NCBI GenBank assembly: GCA_905116865.2
Contig: CAJHNH020002659.1
Span: forward strand, 1-64,000
Source of the DNA: Candidula unifasciata
Taxonomy: Eukaryota > Mollusca > Gastropoda > Stylommatophora > Geomitridae
Direction of reading: 5' to 3'
DNA: 64,000 nucleotides
The position numbers and the translations under genes are program-made. Below, piece by piece: positions 34,080 through 45,489 of this stretch. Position 1 is the stretch's first letter. Each line of letters starts with the position of its first letter. The notes beneath the pieces are model-generated. The model searched no databases and had not been told where the DNA came from. It saw nothing but the letters and a program-made list of their open reading frames with translations.

Positions 34080-35025
34080 ATTAACACCACATCAGCTAGC
34101 GATACTTCTGACACTACTACTATGTTACTACCACATCAGCTAGCGATACTTCTGACACTACTACTATGTTACTACCACATCAGCTAGCGATACTTCTGAC
34201 ACTACTACTATGTTACTACCACATCAGCTAGCGATACCTCTGACACTACTATTATGTTACTACCACATCAGCTAGCGATACTTCTGACACTACTACTATG
34301 TTACTACCACATCAGCTAGCGATACTTCTGACACTACTACTATGTTACTACCACATCAGCTAGCGATACTTCTGACACTACTACTATGTTACTACCACAT
34401 CAGCTAGCGATACTTCTGACACTACTACTATGTTACTACCACATCAGCTAGCGATACCTCTGACACTACTACTATGTTACTACCACATCAGCTAGCGATA
34501 CTTCTGACACTACTACTATGTTACTACCACATCAGCTAGCGATACTTCTGACACTACTACTATGTTACTACCACATCAGCTAGCGATACTTCTGACACTA
34601 CTACTATGTTACTACCACATCAGCTAGCGATACTTCTGACACTACTACTATGTTACTACCACATCAGCTAGCGATACTTCTGACACTACTACTATGTTAC
34701 TACCACATCAGCTAGCGATACTTCTGACACTACTACTATGTTACTACCACATCAGCTAGCGATACTTCTGACACTACTACTATGTTACTACCACATCAGC
34801 TAGCGATACTTCTGACACTACTACTATGTTACTACCACATCAGCTAGCGATACTTCTGACACTACTACTATGTTACTACCACATCAGCTAGCGATACTTC
34901 TGACACTACTACTATGTTACTACCACATCAGCTAGCGATACTTCTGACACTACTACTATGTTACTACCACATCAGCTAGCGATACTTCCGACACTACTAC
35001 TATGTTACTACCACAACTACTACAA
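34080..35025. repeat. 44-bp minisatellite, about 21 copies, very uniform
   Basis: The unit is 'actactactatgttactaccacatcagctagcgatacttctgac'. Differences between copies are only a handful of single bases (for example acctctg for acttctg). The left flank (33,840-34,080) is a degenerate act/gct-rich run from which it may have arisen. Confidence 0.97.
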
Positions 35026-35151
35026 GGCGTATAATTAGCAGTGTACACGTATCAGGCATGCAGTTAACAAGCACGAGAAAGCATTTCACAGCGCTGACAA
35101 AACAAACATCAAAGAATTTTCATCCTTTCACAACGTGGCTGTCATCCCCAG

Positions 35152-35277
35152 GTTTAGCCCAAGAAAATGTTCCCTGACCCTCCCACCTGCTGCAGAGGAG
35201 GAGCTGGAGAGTGATCCCTTTGGGGGTGTCTACCTGGGACCTTCTGACGCCTCTGACAGCCAGGACTGTCCGGAGAG
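35152..35277 (+). CDS. GABBR2: GABA-B receptor subunit 2, tail exon with conserved SLTLP motif
   Basis: The exon follows a catccccag acceptor and ends at gtctgt. In phase 2 it reads RFSPRKCSLTLPPAAEEELE, then SDPFGGVYLGPSDASDSQDC. The start resembles a conserved patch of the vertebrate GB2 tail (HIQRRLSLQLPIL, then a GG shortly after). That supports true membership of the gene although the rest has diverged. Phase 2 in and out. The acceptor lies about 130 bp after the end of a uniform 44-bp tandem array. Confidence 0.8.
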
Positions 35278-35508
35278 GTCTGTCTGAATACTGGATTGTT
35301 AATTCTGTTGTTTTATTATGTGTTTTAGTCTACAAATAGTCTCCACAATGTAGGTTATACTAATTAATAATCGCTTGTGCAGATACTGTTTTGTTTACCC
35401 GCTGCTTTCATCGACTGCATTTCTAGCGTCGATCTGTTTGTGTTAGCATGTCTTATTTAATGTACCTAAATGCTGTTGGGTTCGCTAAGACTGTTTTAAC
35501 TGTTTCAA

Positions 35509-35890
35509 AGGGGGCTGCGTGGTCTCGAGGTATGGTGTCCGCCTCCAGTGCTAGAGGTCCCGGTTTCACGTGGACTTCTAGTAATTTCCCCTGGTCTCTG
35601 GGTAGTGAGATCGAACGCCCGTCTGTATTGTTACGCACGTAAAAAAATCCCTTGGCAGTCAGAAATCGAAAAGAGTAGCCTAACGGCGCTGCCTGGGCAC
35701 AATTTGGAGTTTAAAATCCAACAAAAATATTTCAGGATCCACGCCGGTGCTACAGAGCCGGAGCACTGTGCTAAGCTACTTCGGACTTGGACTTAAGTTA
35801 TAAGTATAACGTAGCACTTATGGATTACTACCGATGAGCCATGATGTTGATCCGTTGTTCAAACCTCAAACCTCAAACCTCAAACTATTT
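35509..35890 (+). mobile_element. tRNA-derived SINE, family A
   Basis: The head 'ggggctgcgtggtctcgaggtatggtgtccgcc', body 'cttctagtaatttcccctggtctctgggtagtgagatcg' and end 'atgatgttgatccgttgttcaaac' are in the same order as the copies at 5,222 and 50,510. It ends in a short caaacct repeat. Confidence 0.8.
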
Positions 35891-36259
35891 GAGTCGTAGT
35901 TCGACTGTTTGACTCAACAGTCGTAGTTTTCGTTGGCACTGGAGGAGAGCAGCTGTGGGGTGACCCGTGTGCTGTGAAGTTGGAACTCTGATTACCTTGT
36001 TATCTGAACTCAGGATGAGTGCAGTGACATATCTCCAACACTCTCCGTCTCTCGCCGTTGTCGAAGTTCTGTTCGTTCATCTCTTAATGTTATTCCCCCT
36101 TCCCCTTTTTTCCCGAGTTGTACTTATGTTTATATTTAGCTCGCCAACCTTCTATTTTTCCATCCTGTGTGGTTTCTTTGTCCTTTAATGAAGCCAAAAT
36201 ATTTCGCTTGCTTTTGTTTGTTAAATAACTCACCTCTTTTTTTCATTGCCAGTCTCTAT

Positions 36260-36549
36260 AGAATCTCTCATCATCATGTAACAGGTTTCTTGCAGAACGT
36301 TGCTCTCATCAAGAAAGAAACTCCCGCCTCCTGCACATTCCAACCCAGAGTGTCACTGAATTCATGTGCCCATCTCCATGCTTGTCAACCCCTGTCTTAC
36401 TTTCCTAGTACTATGCCTTCTGCTATTAATGTGGTTTTCCAGTCCGCCGTACCGCTTATACGACCAAAATATTTCAGTTTCCAAGTCAAGATGCTGTTTA
36501 CTAGCCAATTTTCCTCAATGTTTTGAATTTTTAGAGTGTCGGTGTTTCT

Positions 36550-36555
<6 letters not shown>
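36260..36555 (-). pseudogene. LINE family C C-terminal fragment
   Basis: This is minus-strand sequence parallel to 16,866-17,200 (for example 'gaaggcatagtac', 'aacagcatcttgacttgg'), with deletions. The 3' tail is tcatcatcatg at 36,270, and the 5' side is cut by a long C-run (36,555-36,584). Confidence 0.65.
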
Positions 36556-36587
<32 letters not shown>

Positions 36588-36699
36588 CCATGGTATTATA
36601 CTAGAAGCTTTGAATTAAGCATCGAATTCAGATCGCACCTTTGGTTACGAGAGTGCAGCTGCCTGTAGATTAGGCGACGGTTTCATTTTGGGGTAGGTT

Positions 36700-38795
36700 A
36701 GTTGATAGAAGACAGGTTGATAGAAGACAGGTTGATAGAAGACAGGTTGATAGAAGACAGGTTGATAGAAGACAGGTTGATAGAAGACAGGTTGATAGAA
36801 GACAGGTTGATAGAAGACAGGTTGATAGAAGACAGGTTGATAGAAGACAGGTTGATAGAAGACAGGTTGATAGAAGACAGGTTGATAGAAGACAGGTTGA
36901 TAGAAGACAGGTTGATAGAAGACAGGTTGATAGAAGACAGGTTGATAGAAGACAGGTTGATAGAAGACAGGTTGATAGAAGACAGGTTGATAGAAGACAG
37001 GTTGATAGAAGACAGGTTGATAGAAGACAGGTTGATAGAAGACAGGTTGATAGAAGACAGGTTGATAGAAGACAGGTTGATAGAAGACAGGTTGATAGAA
37101 GACAGGTTGATAGAAGACAGGTTGATAGAAGACAGGTTGATAGAAGACAGGTTGATAGAAGACAGGTTGATAGAAGACAGGTTGATAGAAGACAGGTTGA
37201 TAGAAGACAGGTTGATAGAAGACAGGTTGATAGAAGACAGGTTGATAGAAGACAGGTTGATAGAAGACAGGTTGATAGAAGACAGGTTGATAGAAGACAG
37301 GTTGATAGAAGACAGGTTGATAGAAGACAGGTTGATAGAAGACAGGTTGATAGAAGACAGGTTGATAGAAGACAGGTTGATAGAAGACAGGTTGATAGAA
37401 GACAGGTTGATAGAAGACAGGTTGATAGAAGACAGGTTGATAGAAGACAGGTTGATAGAAAGACAGGTTGATAGAAGACAGGTTGATAGAAGACAGGTTG
37501 ATAGAAGACAGGTTGATAGAAGACAGGTTGATAGAAGACAGGTTGATAGAAGACAGGTTGATAGAAGACAGGTTGATAGAGACAGGTTGATAGAAGACAG
37601 GTTGATAGAAGACAGGTTGATAGAAGACAGGTTGATAGAAGACAGGTTGATAGAAGACAGGTTGATAGAAGACAGGTTGATAGAAGACAGGTTGATAGAA
37701 AGACAGGTTGATAGAAGACAGGTTGATAGAAGACAGGTTGATAGAAGACAGGTTGATAGAAGACAGGTTGATAGAAGACAGGTTGATAGAAGACAGGTTG
37801 ATAGAAGACAGGTTGATAGAAGACAGGTTGATAGAAGACAGGTTGATAGAAGACAGGTTGATAGAAGACAGGTTGATAGAAGACAGGTTGATAGAAGACA
37901 GGTTGATAGAAGACAGGTTGATAGAAGACAGGTTGATAGAAGACAGGTTGATAGAAGACAGGTTTGATAGAAGACAGGTTGATAGAAGACAGGTTGATAG
38001 AAGACAGGTTGATAGAAGACAGGTTGATAGAAGACAGGTGATAGAAGACAGGTTGATAGAAGACAGGTTGATAGAAGACAGGTTGATAGAAGACAGGTTG
38101 ATAGAAGACAGGTTGATAGAAGACAGGTTGATAGAAGACAGGTTGATAGAAGACAGGTTGATAGAAGGACAGGTTGATAGAAGACAGGTTGATAGAAGAC
38201 AGGTTGATAGAAGACAGGTTGATAGAAGACAGGTTGATAGAAGACAGGTTGATAGAAGACAGGTTGATAGAAGACAGGTTGATAGAAGACAGGTTGATAG
38301 AAGACAGGTTGATAGAAGACAGGTTGATAGAAGACAGGTTGATAGAAGACAGGTTGATAGAAGACAGGTTGATAGAAGACAGGTTGATAGAAGACAGGTT
38401 GATAGAAGACAGGTTGATAGAAGACAGGTTGATAGAAGACAGGTTGATAGAAGACAGGTTGATAGAAGACAGGTTGATAGAAGACAGGTTGATAGAAGAC
38501 AGGTTGATAGAAGACAGGTTGATAGAAGACAGGTGATAGAAGACAGGTTGATAGAAGACAGGTTGATAGAAGACAGGTGATAGAAGACAGGTTGATAGAA
38601 GGACAGGTTGATAGAAGACAGGTTGATAGAAGACAGGTTGATAGAAGACAGGTTGATAGAAGACAGGTTGATAGAAGACAGGTTGATAGAAGACAGGTTG
38701 ATAGAAGACAGGTTGATAGAAGACAGGTTGATAGAAGACAGGTTGATAGAAGACAGGTTGATAGAAGACAGGTTGATAGAAGACAAGTTGATAGA
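36700..38795. repeat. 15-bp array (ttgatagaagacagg), about 140 copies
   Basis: About 2.1 kb of nearly perfect 15-bp units. The only changes are a few one-base insertions or deletions (for example at 37,460, 37,580, 37,700, 37,963, 38,039, 38,167, 38,534, 38,578) and one c-to-a near the right edge. Since 15 is a multiple of three, each indel switches the false plus-strand peptide between IEDRL and DRRQV. Confidence 0.98.
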
Positions 38796-39562
38796 TGTAG
38801 AGATACAGTCAGTTAAATCTAGAAATATACAGTTGGATAGACACTCATTTAGATCTAGAAATATACAGTTGGATAGACACTCATTTAGATCTAGAAATAT
38901 ACAGTTGGATAGACACTCATTTAGATCTAGAAATATACAGTTGGATAGACACTCATTTAGATCTAGAAATATACAGTTGGATAGATACTCATTTAGATCT
39001 AGAAATATACAGTTGGATAGACACTCATTTAGATCTAGAAATATACAGTTGGATAGACACTCATTTAGATCTAGAAATATACAGTTGGATAGACACTCAT
39101 TTAGATCTAGAAATATACAGTTGGATAGACACTCATTTAGATCTAGAAATATACAGTTGGATAGACACTCATTTAGATCTAGAAATATACAGTTGGATAG
39201 ACACTCATTTAGATCTAGAAATATACAGTTGGATAGACACTCATTTAGATCTAGAAATATACAGTTGGATAGATACTCATTTAGATCCAGAAATATACAG
39301 AGCGATAGACAGTCAGTTAGATCTAGAAATATACAGTTGGATAGACACTCATTTAGATCTAGAAATATACAGAGCGATAGACAGTCAGTTAGATCTAGAA
39401 ATATACAGAGCGATAGACAGTCAGTTAGATCTAGAAATATACAGAGCGATAGACAGTCAGTTAGATCTAGAAATATACAGAGCGATAGACAGTCAGTTAG
39501 ATCTAGAAATATACAGAGCGATAGACAGTCAGTTAGATCTAGAAATATACGGATGGACAGAC
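38796..39562. repeat. 36-bp array continuous with the 15-bp array
   Basis: The unit is 'atctagaaatatacagttggatagacactcatttag'. From 39,300 it is replaced by a variant with 'agagcgatagacagtcagtt'. The two variants interdigitate once at 39,325-39,360. There are about 21 copies. It follows the 15-bp array within about 20 bp. Confidence 0.97.
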
Positions 39563-40099
39563 AGTGAGATAAGCCTATGTGCATTTGGATTGACATGCAA
39601 ATAAACTGATAGACAGACATACATACAAACGAAAAGCTTGAAGGCATACAGATGAGTGGACACAGAGAAAAGTATGCATAGACTGAAACATGTACAACTA
39701 TTAGAAAATAGATTCCAGAACAGAAGGCTCAGACAGGATACTGTTAATTTAAATCATGAGTATCCTACGGTTGTGCTGTTATACGTCTTATAGGACTTAC
39801 AGTTTATTTTTCCATTCTTCCCTGTGTCGATTCCGGGGCCTCACGTTGGGTAAAACATGAATAGACTGACTGCCTCCCTTACAAGCAAGTCGTGCAAGGC
39901 AACTAGGGGAGTTTCCGTCGAAGTCGGAGTGCACATGTGTGAGATGCTAGGAACCAGCAGTCTTCTTTCAGATAAGCAAGATTTGTCAAACGTATGTGCA
40001 CTTTGTGGTTCGTACTTTTTCATTAAACCCTTCTGGTGATTACCGGCATCTTTTTTCCCCAGGGCAAAAAGTTTTGCATCCATCTATCATTTAATTACA

Positions 40100-40580
40100 C
40101 ATTCAAACTATAGCAAATGTTTTTTTCCTTACTCCTGTCTCGCCTTTTAGCGTCAGGTTTGAACGAGGCATAGGGTAAGAGCCTTGGTATATGCTACATA
40201 GAGGTTGGTATTTCACGGCCTCGGATCTTCCATCTATCCATGGTTGACCTCTGGATTTGCTTCTTTTATGACTGGCTGGCTCTGCACAACTTGGTGGAAT
40301 ACTGATACATGATAGGGCAGACGTGGTTAGTGCCTTGTGGGAGAGCGTGTACAATTCGGAGGAGCAGATGGATCACCACAGTCTGGTGAGATTGATGCAG
40401 TTCGGGGTGACGAGAGGTTCTGGCAGAGGCTCGAGGCTCAGAGGAAAGGCAAGACGGACGTTTAATCAGAAAGCTACTGGCACCATTAGTATCGGAACTC
40501 TTCGCTGGCTGCTGAAGATGGGGACGGAGAGATTATGGGAATGCCCCGAGTGCTGTGATGTCGGTTCTTGAATAAATAAA
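40100..40580. repeat. Interspersed repeat shared with 30,880-31,210
   Basis: The shared block 'gctgaagatggggacggagagattatgggaatgccccgag' is followed by an aaataaaataaaataaa tail, suggesting a retroposed sequence. It lies about 100 bp before the exon at 40,689. Confidence 0.5.
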
Positions 40581-40688
40581 ATAAAATAAATGTCTGAGTG
40601 ACAGTGCTCTCTGTGGTGCATTGTCTGGTGGTAGTCTAGACACGTGTCCATATTTGTTCTGTTGCAAACTATACACTGATGTCTACAG

Positions 40689-40825
40689 GGCCAAAGAGGT
40701 CCAAGAGATCATCGGGGAACTGCAGCCTTTACTTTACAGCAACGTCACAACACATACAGCTCCCTGCAGGTCTGGGAGCACCACTTCGCCAGATTCCATC
40801 CTCGACGGCCCAGCAGGAGCACAAG
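40689..40825 (+). CDS. GABBR2: GABA-B receptor subunit 2, cytoplasmic tail exon
   Basis: The exon lies between gtctacag and gtttga. In the incoming phase it reads RAKEVQEIIGELQPLLYSNV, then TTHTAPCRSGSTTSPDSILD and GPAGAQ. It is open and ends in phase 1. Composition and splice phase fit the tail of the receptor, but I see no family motif. The donor is not a strong consensus. The intron before it carries the 15-bp and 36-bp arrays, and the intron after it is about 11 kb. Confidence 0.65.
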
Positions 40826-41414
40826 GTTTGATGACCTCATTTGGTAGCCTGGATACTAACACTTGGAATCTTGTATGTAGCATGCGTTTTTCTGTTGCAT
40901 GTTTATGTCTTAACATACTGACAAGTTACCGAACATGGTGTTATGCTTTACTGTTATGGTGTTACTGATACACAGTTTTAGGTAAAGAAAGTTATGCATA
41001 AGCGTATTTGACGATAACGTTTGGAACTTTCATTTTAAATTGCGAAGATATTTAACTGTAATTATTTGTTATTTTAAAACCCCAGTCCGGCTGTCGTAAT
41101 ATAATATAAAGGTTAAACGAGGTTTCTAGGACTTTTGCCCAGGTTATTCTCGTTCGTTGTATAGGACGTTATTGGGTACAATATTACTAAAATATGTTTG
41201 CACTGGAACCCACAAGAGCTTAGAAATAAAGGAATTAACACCCCCCCCCCCTGCCCCCAAATGGATAAGAGAACTAGAGAGCAAAGTTAAACAGAGGGGG
41301 GGGGGGGCATAAAGCGAGCGAAGGATAAAACGACTTTGTGTGAATTGGTTGAGGGCCTATGTTTCATTGGAGGTTGAAAATGCAGAAGAAAAAGAAGAAA
41401 TAAGATATTCTCCT

Positions 41415-41640
41415 CGAAAGGTGGCACTTTGTGTCACCGGGTGTTTATCGTTCGTTGTGCGGTCCTGGTTAAACGTCACTCAGAGTTGAGGTATTTGTGT
41501 CATGTTAAACCACATGGTGGCCTGGAGAGAACCGTAGTGGAGGGTACAGTTTACGGAAGACGAGGCAGAGGAAGACCTTTGCGACAGTGGATACATGATA
41601 CACTGAAGATTCACCGGTTATGAAATCACATAGGGATGGA
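41415..41640 (+). repeat. Family G fragment plus LINE family C fragment
   Basis: 'ggtggcactttgtgtcaccgggtgtttatcg' is followed by a piece encoding GGLERTVVEGTVYGRRGRGR, which parallels LINE family C. Just upstream (41,335-41,400) 'ttgagggcctatgtttcattgg' is a 3' end of the RTE-like LINE family seen at 19,665. Confidence 0.55.
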
Positions 41641-41989
41641 TAATTGGCTGGAGGTAGAGAGACTTGAAGATGCGTCGAGACGAGAGCGACACTCTGTTAG
41701 AGACCCGCTGAGTGATGACGATGGTCGACTATTCACAGTGATGTCGAAAATATGGCCGACTTTAGTCGAATTTAGATCAAGAAGTAACTTGACACAAATA
41801 ACTGTTTGCATTTCCGTCCCAAGTGACCTTCTTCAATTCTGCTATTTCCTGTTTCTTTATTCTTTGATAACACAGACAAGTTAACATGGGAGGCTCCTTT
41901 ACCCTCTAGATCAGTGGTCTGCAACTTTGTTCAGGTCTCCCCTGCCTTGTGCATCTGACAAGACCCTGCCCATCCCCTCCGAGTATATT

Positions 41990-43130
41990 GCAATACCCCC
42001 ATGCCTCCGCCATCCCACTGAGTAAATGGCAATACCCAGATGCTCATCCCTTCAGTAAATGGCAAGACCGCAATACTCACTTCAGTAAACTGCAAGACCC
42101 CGATGCTCCCTTGAGTAAATGGCAAGACCCCGATGCTTCCTTGAGTAAATGGCAAGACCCCGATGCTCCCTTGAGTAAATTGCACGACACAGATACTCCC
42201 TTGAGTAAATTGTAAGGCCGGGATGCTCCCTTTGAGTAAATTGTGCAAGACCCCGATGCTCCCTTGAGTAAATTGTGCAAGACCCCGATGCTCCCTTGAG
42301 TAAATTGTGCAAGACCCCGATGCTCCCTTTGAGTAAATGGCAAGACCCCGATGCTCCCTTGAGTAAATGGCAAGACCCCGATGCTCCCTTGGGCAAATGG
42401 CAAGACCCCGATGCTCCCTTGAGTAAATGGCAAGACCCCGATGCTCCCTTCAGTAAATGGCAAGACCCCGATGCTCCCTTGAGTAAATGGCAAGACCCCG
42501 ATGCTCCCTTGAGTAAATGGCAAGACCCCGATGCTCCCTTGGGCAAATGGCAAGACCCCGATGCTGCCTTAAGTAAATGGCAAGACCCCGATGCTCCCTT
42601 CTGTAAATGGCAAGACCCCGATGCTCCCTTGGGCAAATGGCAAGACCCCGATGCTGCCTTAAGTAAATGGCAAGACCCCGATGCTCCCTTGAGTAAATGG
42701 CAAGACCCCGATGCTCCCTTGAGTAAATTGTGCAAGACCCCGATGCTCCCTTTGAGTAAATGACAAGACCCCGATGCTCCCTTCAGTAAATGGCAAGACC
42801 CTGATGCTCCCTTTAGTAAATGGCAAGACCCAGATGCTCCCTTCAGTAAATTGTAAGACCCAGATGCTCCCTTCAGTAAATTGTAAGACCCAGATGCTCC
42901 CTTGAGTAAATGGCAAGACCCAGATGCTCCCTTGAGTAAATTGTGCAAGACCCCGATGCTCCCTTGAGTAAATGGCAAGACCCCGATGCTGCCTTAAGTA
43001 AATGGCAAGACCCCGATGTTCCCTTAAGTAAATGGCAAGACCCCGATGCTGCCTTAAGTAAATGGCAAGACCCCAATGCTGCCTTGAGTAAATGGCAAGA
43101 CCCCGATGCTCCCTGTAGTATATGTTAATA
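41990..43130. repeat. 30-bp array (atggcaagaccccgatgctcccttgagtaa), about 36 copies
   Basis: Units of 30 bp, with some 33-34-bp forms containing 'attgtgcaagacc'. Left-edge units are degenerate. Plus-strand frames repeat KWQDPDAPLS and minus-strand frames GSCHLLKGAS. The array ends at a 40-bp C-run (43,147-43,183). A hAT-like 'cagtggtctgcaac' terminus lies at 41,915. Confidence 0.97.
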
Positions 43131-43145
43131 CCTCATGTCCCCTCA

Positions 43146-43183
<38 letters not shown>

Positions 43184-43415
43184 ACCCTCAACAACATAAC
43201 AAAATGTGATTTTTTTAAAAAATGAGGACACTAGATTTTGCTACAAGCGAAACAGAAAGCACGAAGACACAGTTTTGGTCAGAATGGGTTCCTTATCTAT
43301 AATGCATTGCCTATGTTATCATCAGAATTCGATTTTTAACGGCAGATGTAGAAACTGCCAATGAAAATAAGAATGTTCTTGTATTTTTGTTTTAAAATAG
43401 TTTTTTATTTTTATT

Positions 43416-43462
<47 letters not shown>

Positions 43463-43524
43463 TAATAATAATTAGAATAAACCAAAAATGTGAATATAAC
43501 TTATTACAACCGAGCAAATAAACT

Positions 43525-43575
43525 CACTTTTAAAATTTACTCGACGCCTCCTTGAAACCTCCTTGCGCCACGACC
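43525..43575 (-). mobile_element. Fragment of the hAT-like MITE seen at 18,466
   Basis: 'gacgcctccttgaaacctccttgcgccacg' is the reverse complement of 18,510-18,535. It may be the far end of an element whose other terminus is at 41,915, with the 30-bp array amplified inside. Confidence 0.4.
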
Positions 43576-43577
43576 CC

Positions 43578-43821
43578 TCTACACACACACACACATAAAC
43601 ACACATACACAGACACACTCATACACAGACACACACACACTCATATACAGACGCACAGATACACACACTCATACACAGACACACACACATACACAGACAC
43701 ACTCATACACGGACACACACACACTCATATACAGACGCACAGATACACACACTCATACACAGACACACACACATTCATACTCAAACACACAGACTCACTC
43801 ATACACAGACACACACACTAT

Positions 43822-43861
<40 letters not shown>
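43578..43861. repeat. CA-rich repeat with about 44- and 90-bp substructure
   Basis: 'actcatacacagacacacacacac' units are duplicated in blocks and end in pure (CA)n. It gives a meaningless His-Thr frame. Confidence 0.95.
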
Positions 43862-43862
<1 letters not shown>

Positions 43863-44280
43863 GAGGGCTAAATGGTTTCCATTACCCACGTATAGACGTT
43901 CTATTTCTAAGTATGTGTTTATATATTTCATAATATGTCACACCTTTTTCTTAGCGTTAATTCCGTCGGAAAGTTCTGCTTGTTCGTCCATTATTAGACT
44001 TTATCTAGAACTTGAGTTTTGGGTGCAAATTTGTTTTACAGGTCTGGCTTATTTTTATGCAAACTTTGGTCCCTTGCCTCTCAGGCAGATGCACTCCGAC
44101 TTAAGAGGCAAAAATCCACATACCTCCTACGGCATGCTTATTAAGGCCACAGTAACTCTATAATATTCCAGCCGGGAGAGCTACAGACAAGAAAAAAAAG
44201 AGCTATAGACAGGGGTATAAACTAGATGGTTATCTACAGAAAAGGGGGAAGATGGTGACGATTGAGACAGAGAGACAGCA

Positions 44281-44284
<4 letters not shown>

Positions 44285-44343
<59 letters not shown>

Positions 44344-44360
44344 GAGAGAGAGAGAGAAGG
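44285..44360. repeat. (GA)n microsatellite
   Basis: About 55 bp of GA, a short break, and more GA. It is followed (44,417-44,610) by three degenerate copies of an 80-90-bp motif with 'gtctgatataggg...gaaaagagaggcccacc'. Confidence 0.95.
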
Positions 44361-45002
44361 GGGCCTAGAGAAGCAATCAAGTGCTACAGAGGATGATGTT
44401 TAGACTACCAAACACAAGATATTCTAATAGTCTGATATAGGGAAAGCTCCGGTGGGAAAGAGAGGCCCACCCACTCAACATCAGTATTCTATCAGTCTGC
44501 TATAGTTGAGGCCCCCTGGGCCGCCCCAATGCGACAAGTGGAAAAGAGAGGCCCACCCTCACCAGACTGTATTCGATTAGTCTGATATAGGGGAAACCCC
44601 GAGGCATGAAATATAGGATCTCCTAAATCAGGAACCACCCCTAGTTGGAAAAAAAAGATATAATTTTTTAGAGGGGTCATCCTTGAAACTGACCTCAGCT
44701 TATTACAAAATCTTGGGGGAGGGGGAAGGAATCTGGTCACTTGACCTTGTAGGAGTCAACGCGCCATCCCACCAGCCAACCATCCAACCAGCCAACCATG
44801 CAATCCATAAACAACGCCTGGAACTACTTCTATTTTGCTTTTGTCCAAGTGTTCCTGGAACTGTTGCAGCGGGGTATATATGTAGTTTGCACACAATGGC
44901 TCAGGAGAAAAAGAAGGGGAAGAAAAAGACAAATAGTACACTATACGAATAGCGGACAAGGCGTCCACGAATAATGTGTAGCTATATGCTTCACTCGCCC
45001 GT

Positions 45003-45480
45003 GTGTCACAGGGGCCCTCACGGGAAGTAAAGAATAGTGACACTGCACCCTACCAGGCATGTCGTAAGAGGCGACTAAGTGTAGGGTTGGGCTTGAGGTT
45101 GGCTACCTCATCCTGCAAAAACCATAGCCACAAAAACCAACCAACCATGGATAAGTCAAAAAGAGAAACAAGTAAAATCCAGCCAACCAAGATGAGGGGA
45201 GGCTCTACAAATAGAAGAAGTATGACACGGTGTGGAGAAAGCCGTAAGGAGTCCGGATCGTTGACGTACCTCCTCTCAGCTAGGAAAACCTCCAGAATTG
45301 GCACCTGGAAATAAAGGAAGGCCAAAAAACACATGGAGAAGAGAGCTGGAGAATCAAGTTAGAAAGATTGGGAGGACATGGGGAGAGCTCCATGCAATGG
45401 CGACGGATAGAACGACTTGGCGTGAGTTGGTTGAGGGCCTATGCTCCATTGGGGGATAGAAAGGCAGAAAAAGAAAAAGA
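45003..45480 (+). mobile_element. Internally deleted RTE-like LINE
   Basis: The left part has the LINE 5' region 'taccaggcatgtcgtaagaggcgactaagtg' and a frame ending RKTSRIGTWK, which looks like the start of an apurinic endonuclease domain (IGTWN type). At 45,312 it jumps to GRPKNTWRRELENQVRKIGR, TWGELHAMATDRTTWRELVE, GLCSIGG-stop, the ORF2 C-terminus of the same family as 19,665-20,880. The tail is aaaaagaaaaag. The endonuclease core and RT are deleted. Confidence 0.7.
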
Positions 45481-45489
45481 TATTCTTCA

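Noticed and set aside
36645..39647. Minus-strand frame of 1,000 codons (SSINL / FYQPV / LSNCIFLDLNE repeats)
   Set aside because: It is a translation of the 15-bp and 36-bp arrays. Frame changes follow single-base indels, as expected for non-coding repeats.
42077..42978. Frames of 158-298 codons over the 30-bp array
   Set aside because: The repeat unit is a multiple of three, stop-free, and open on both strands at once.
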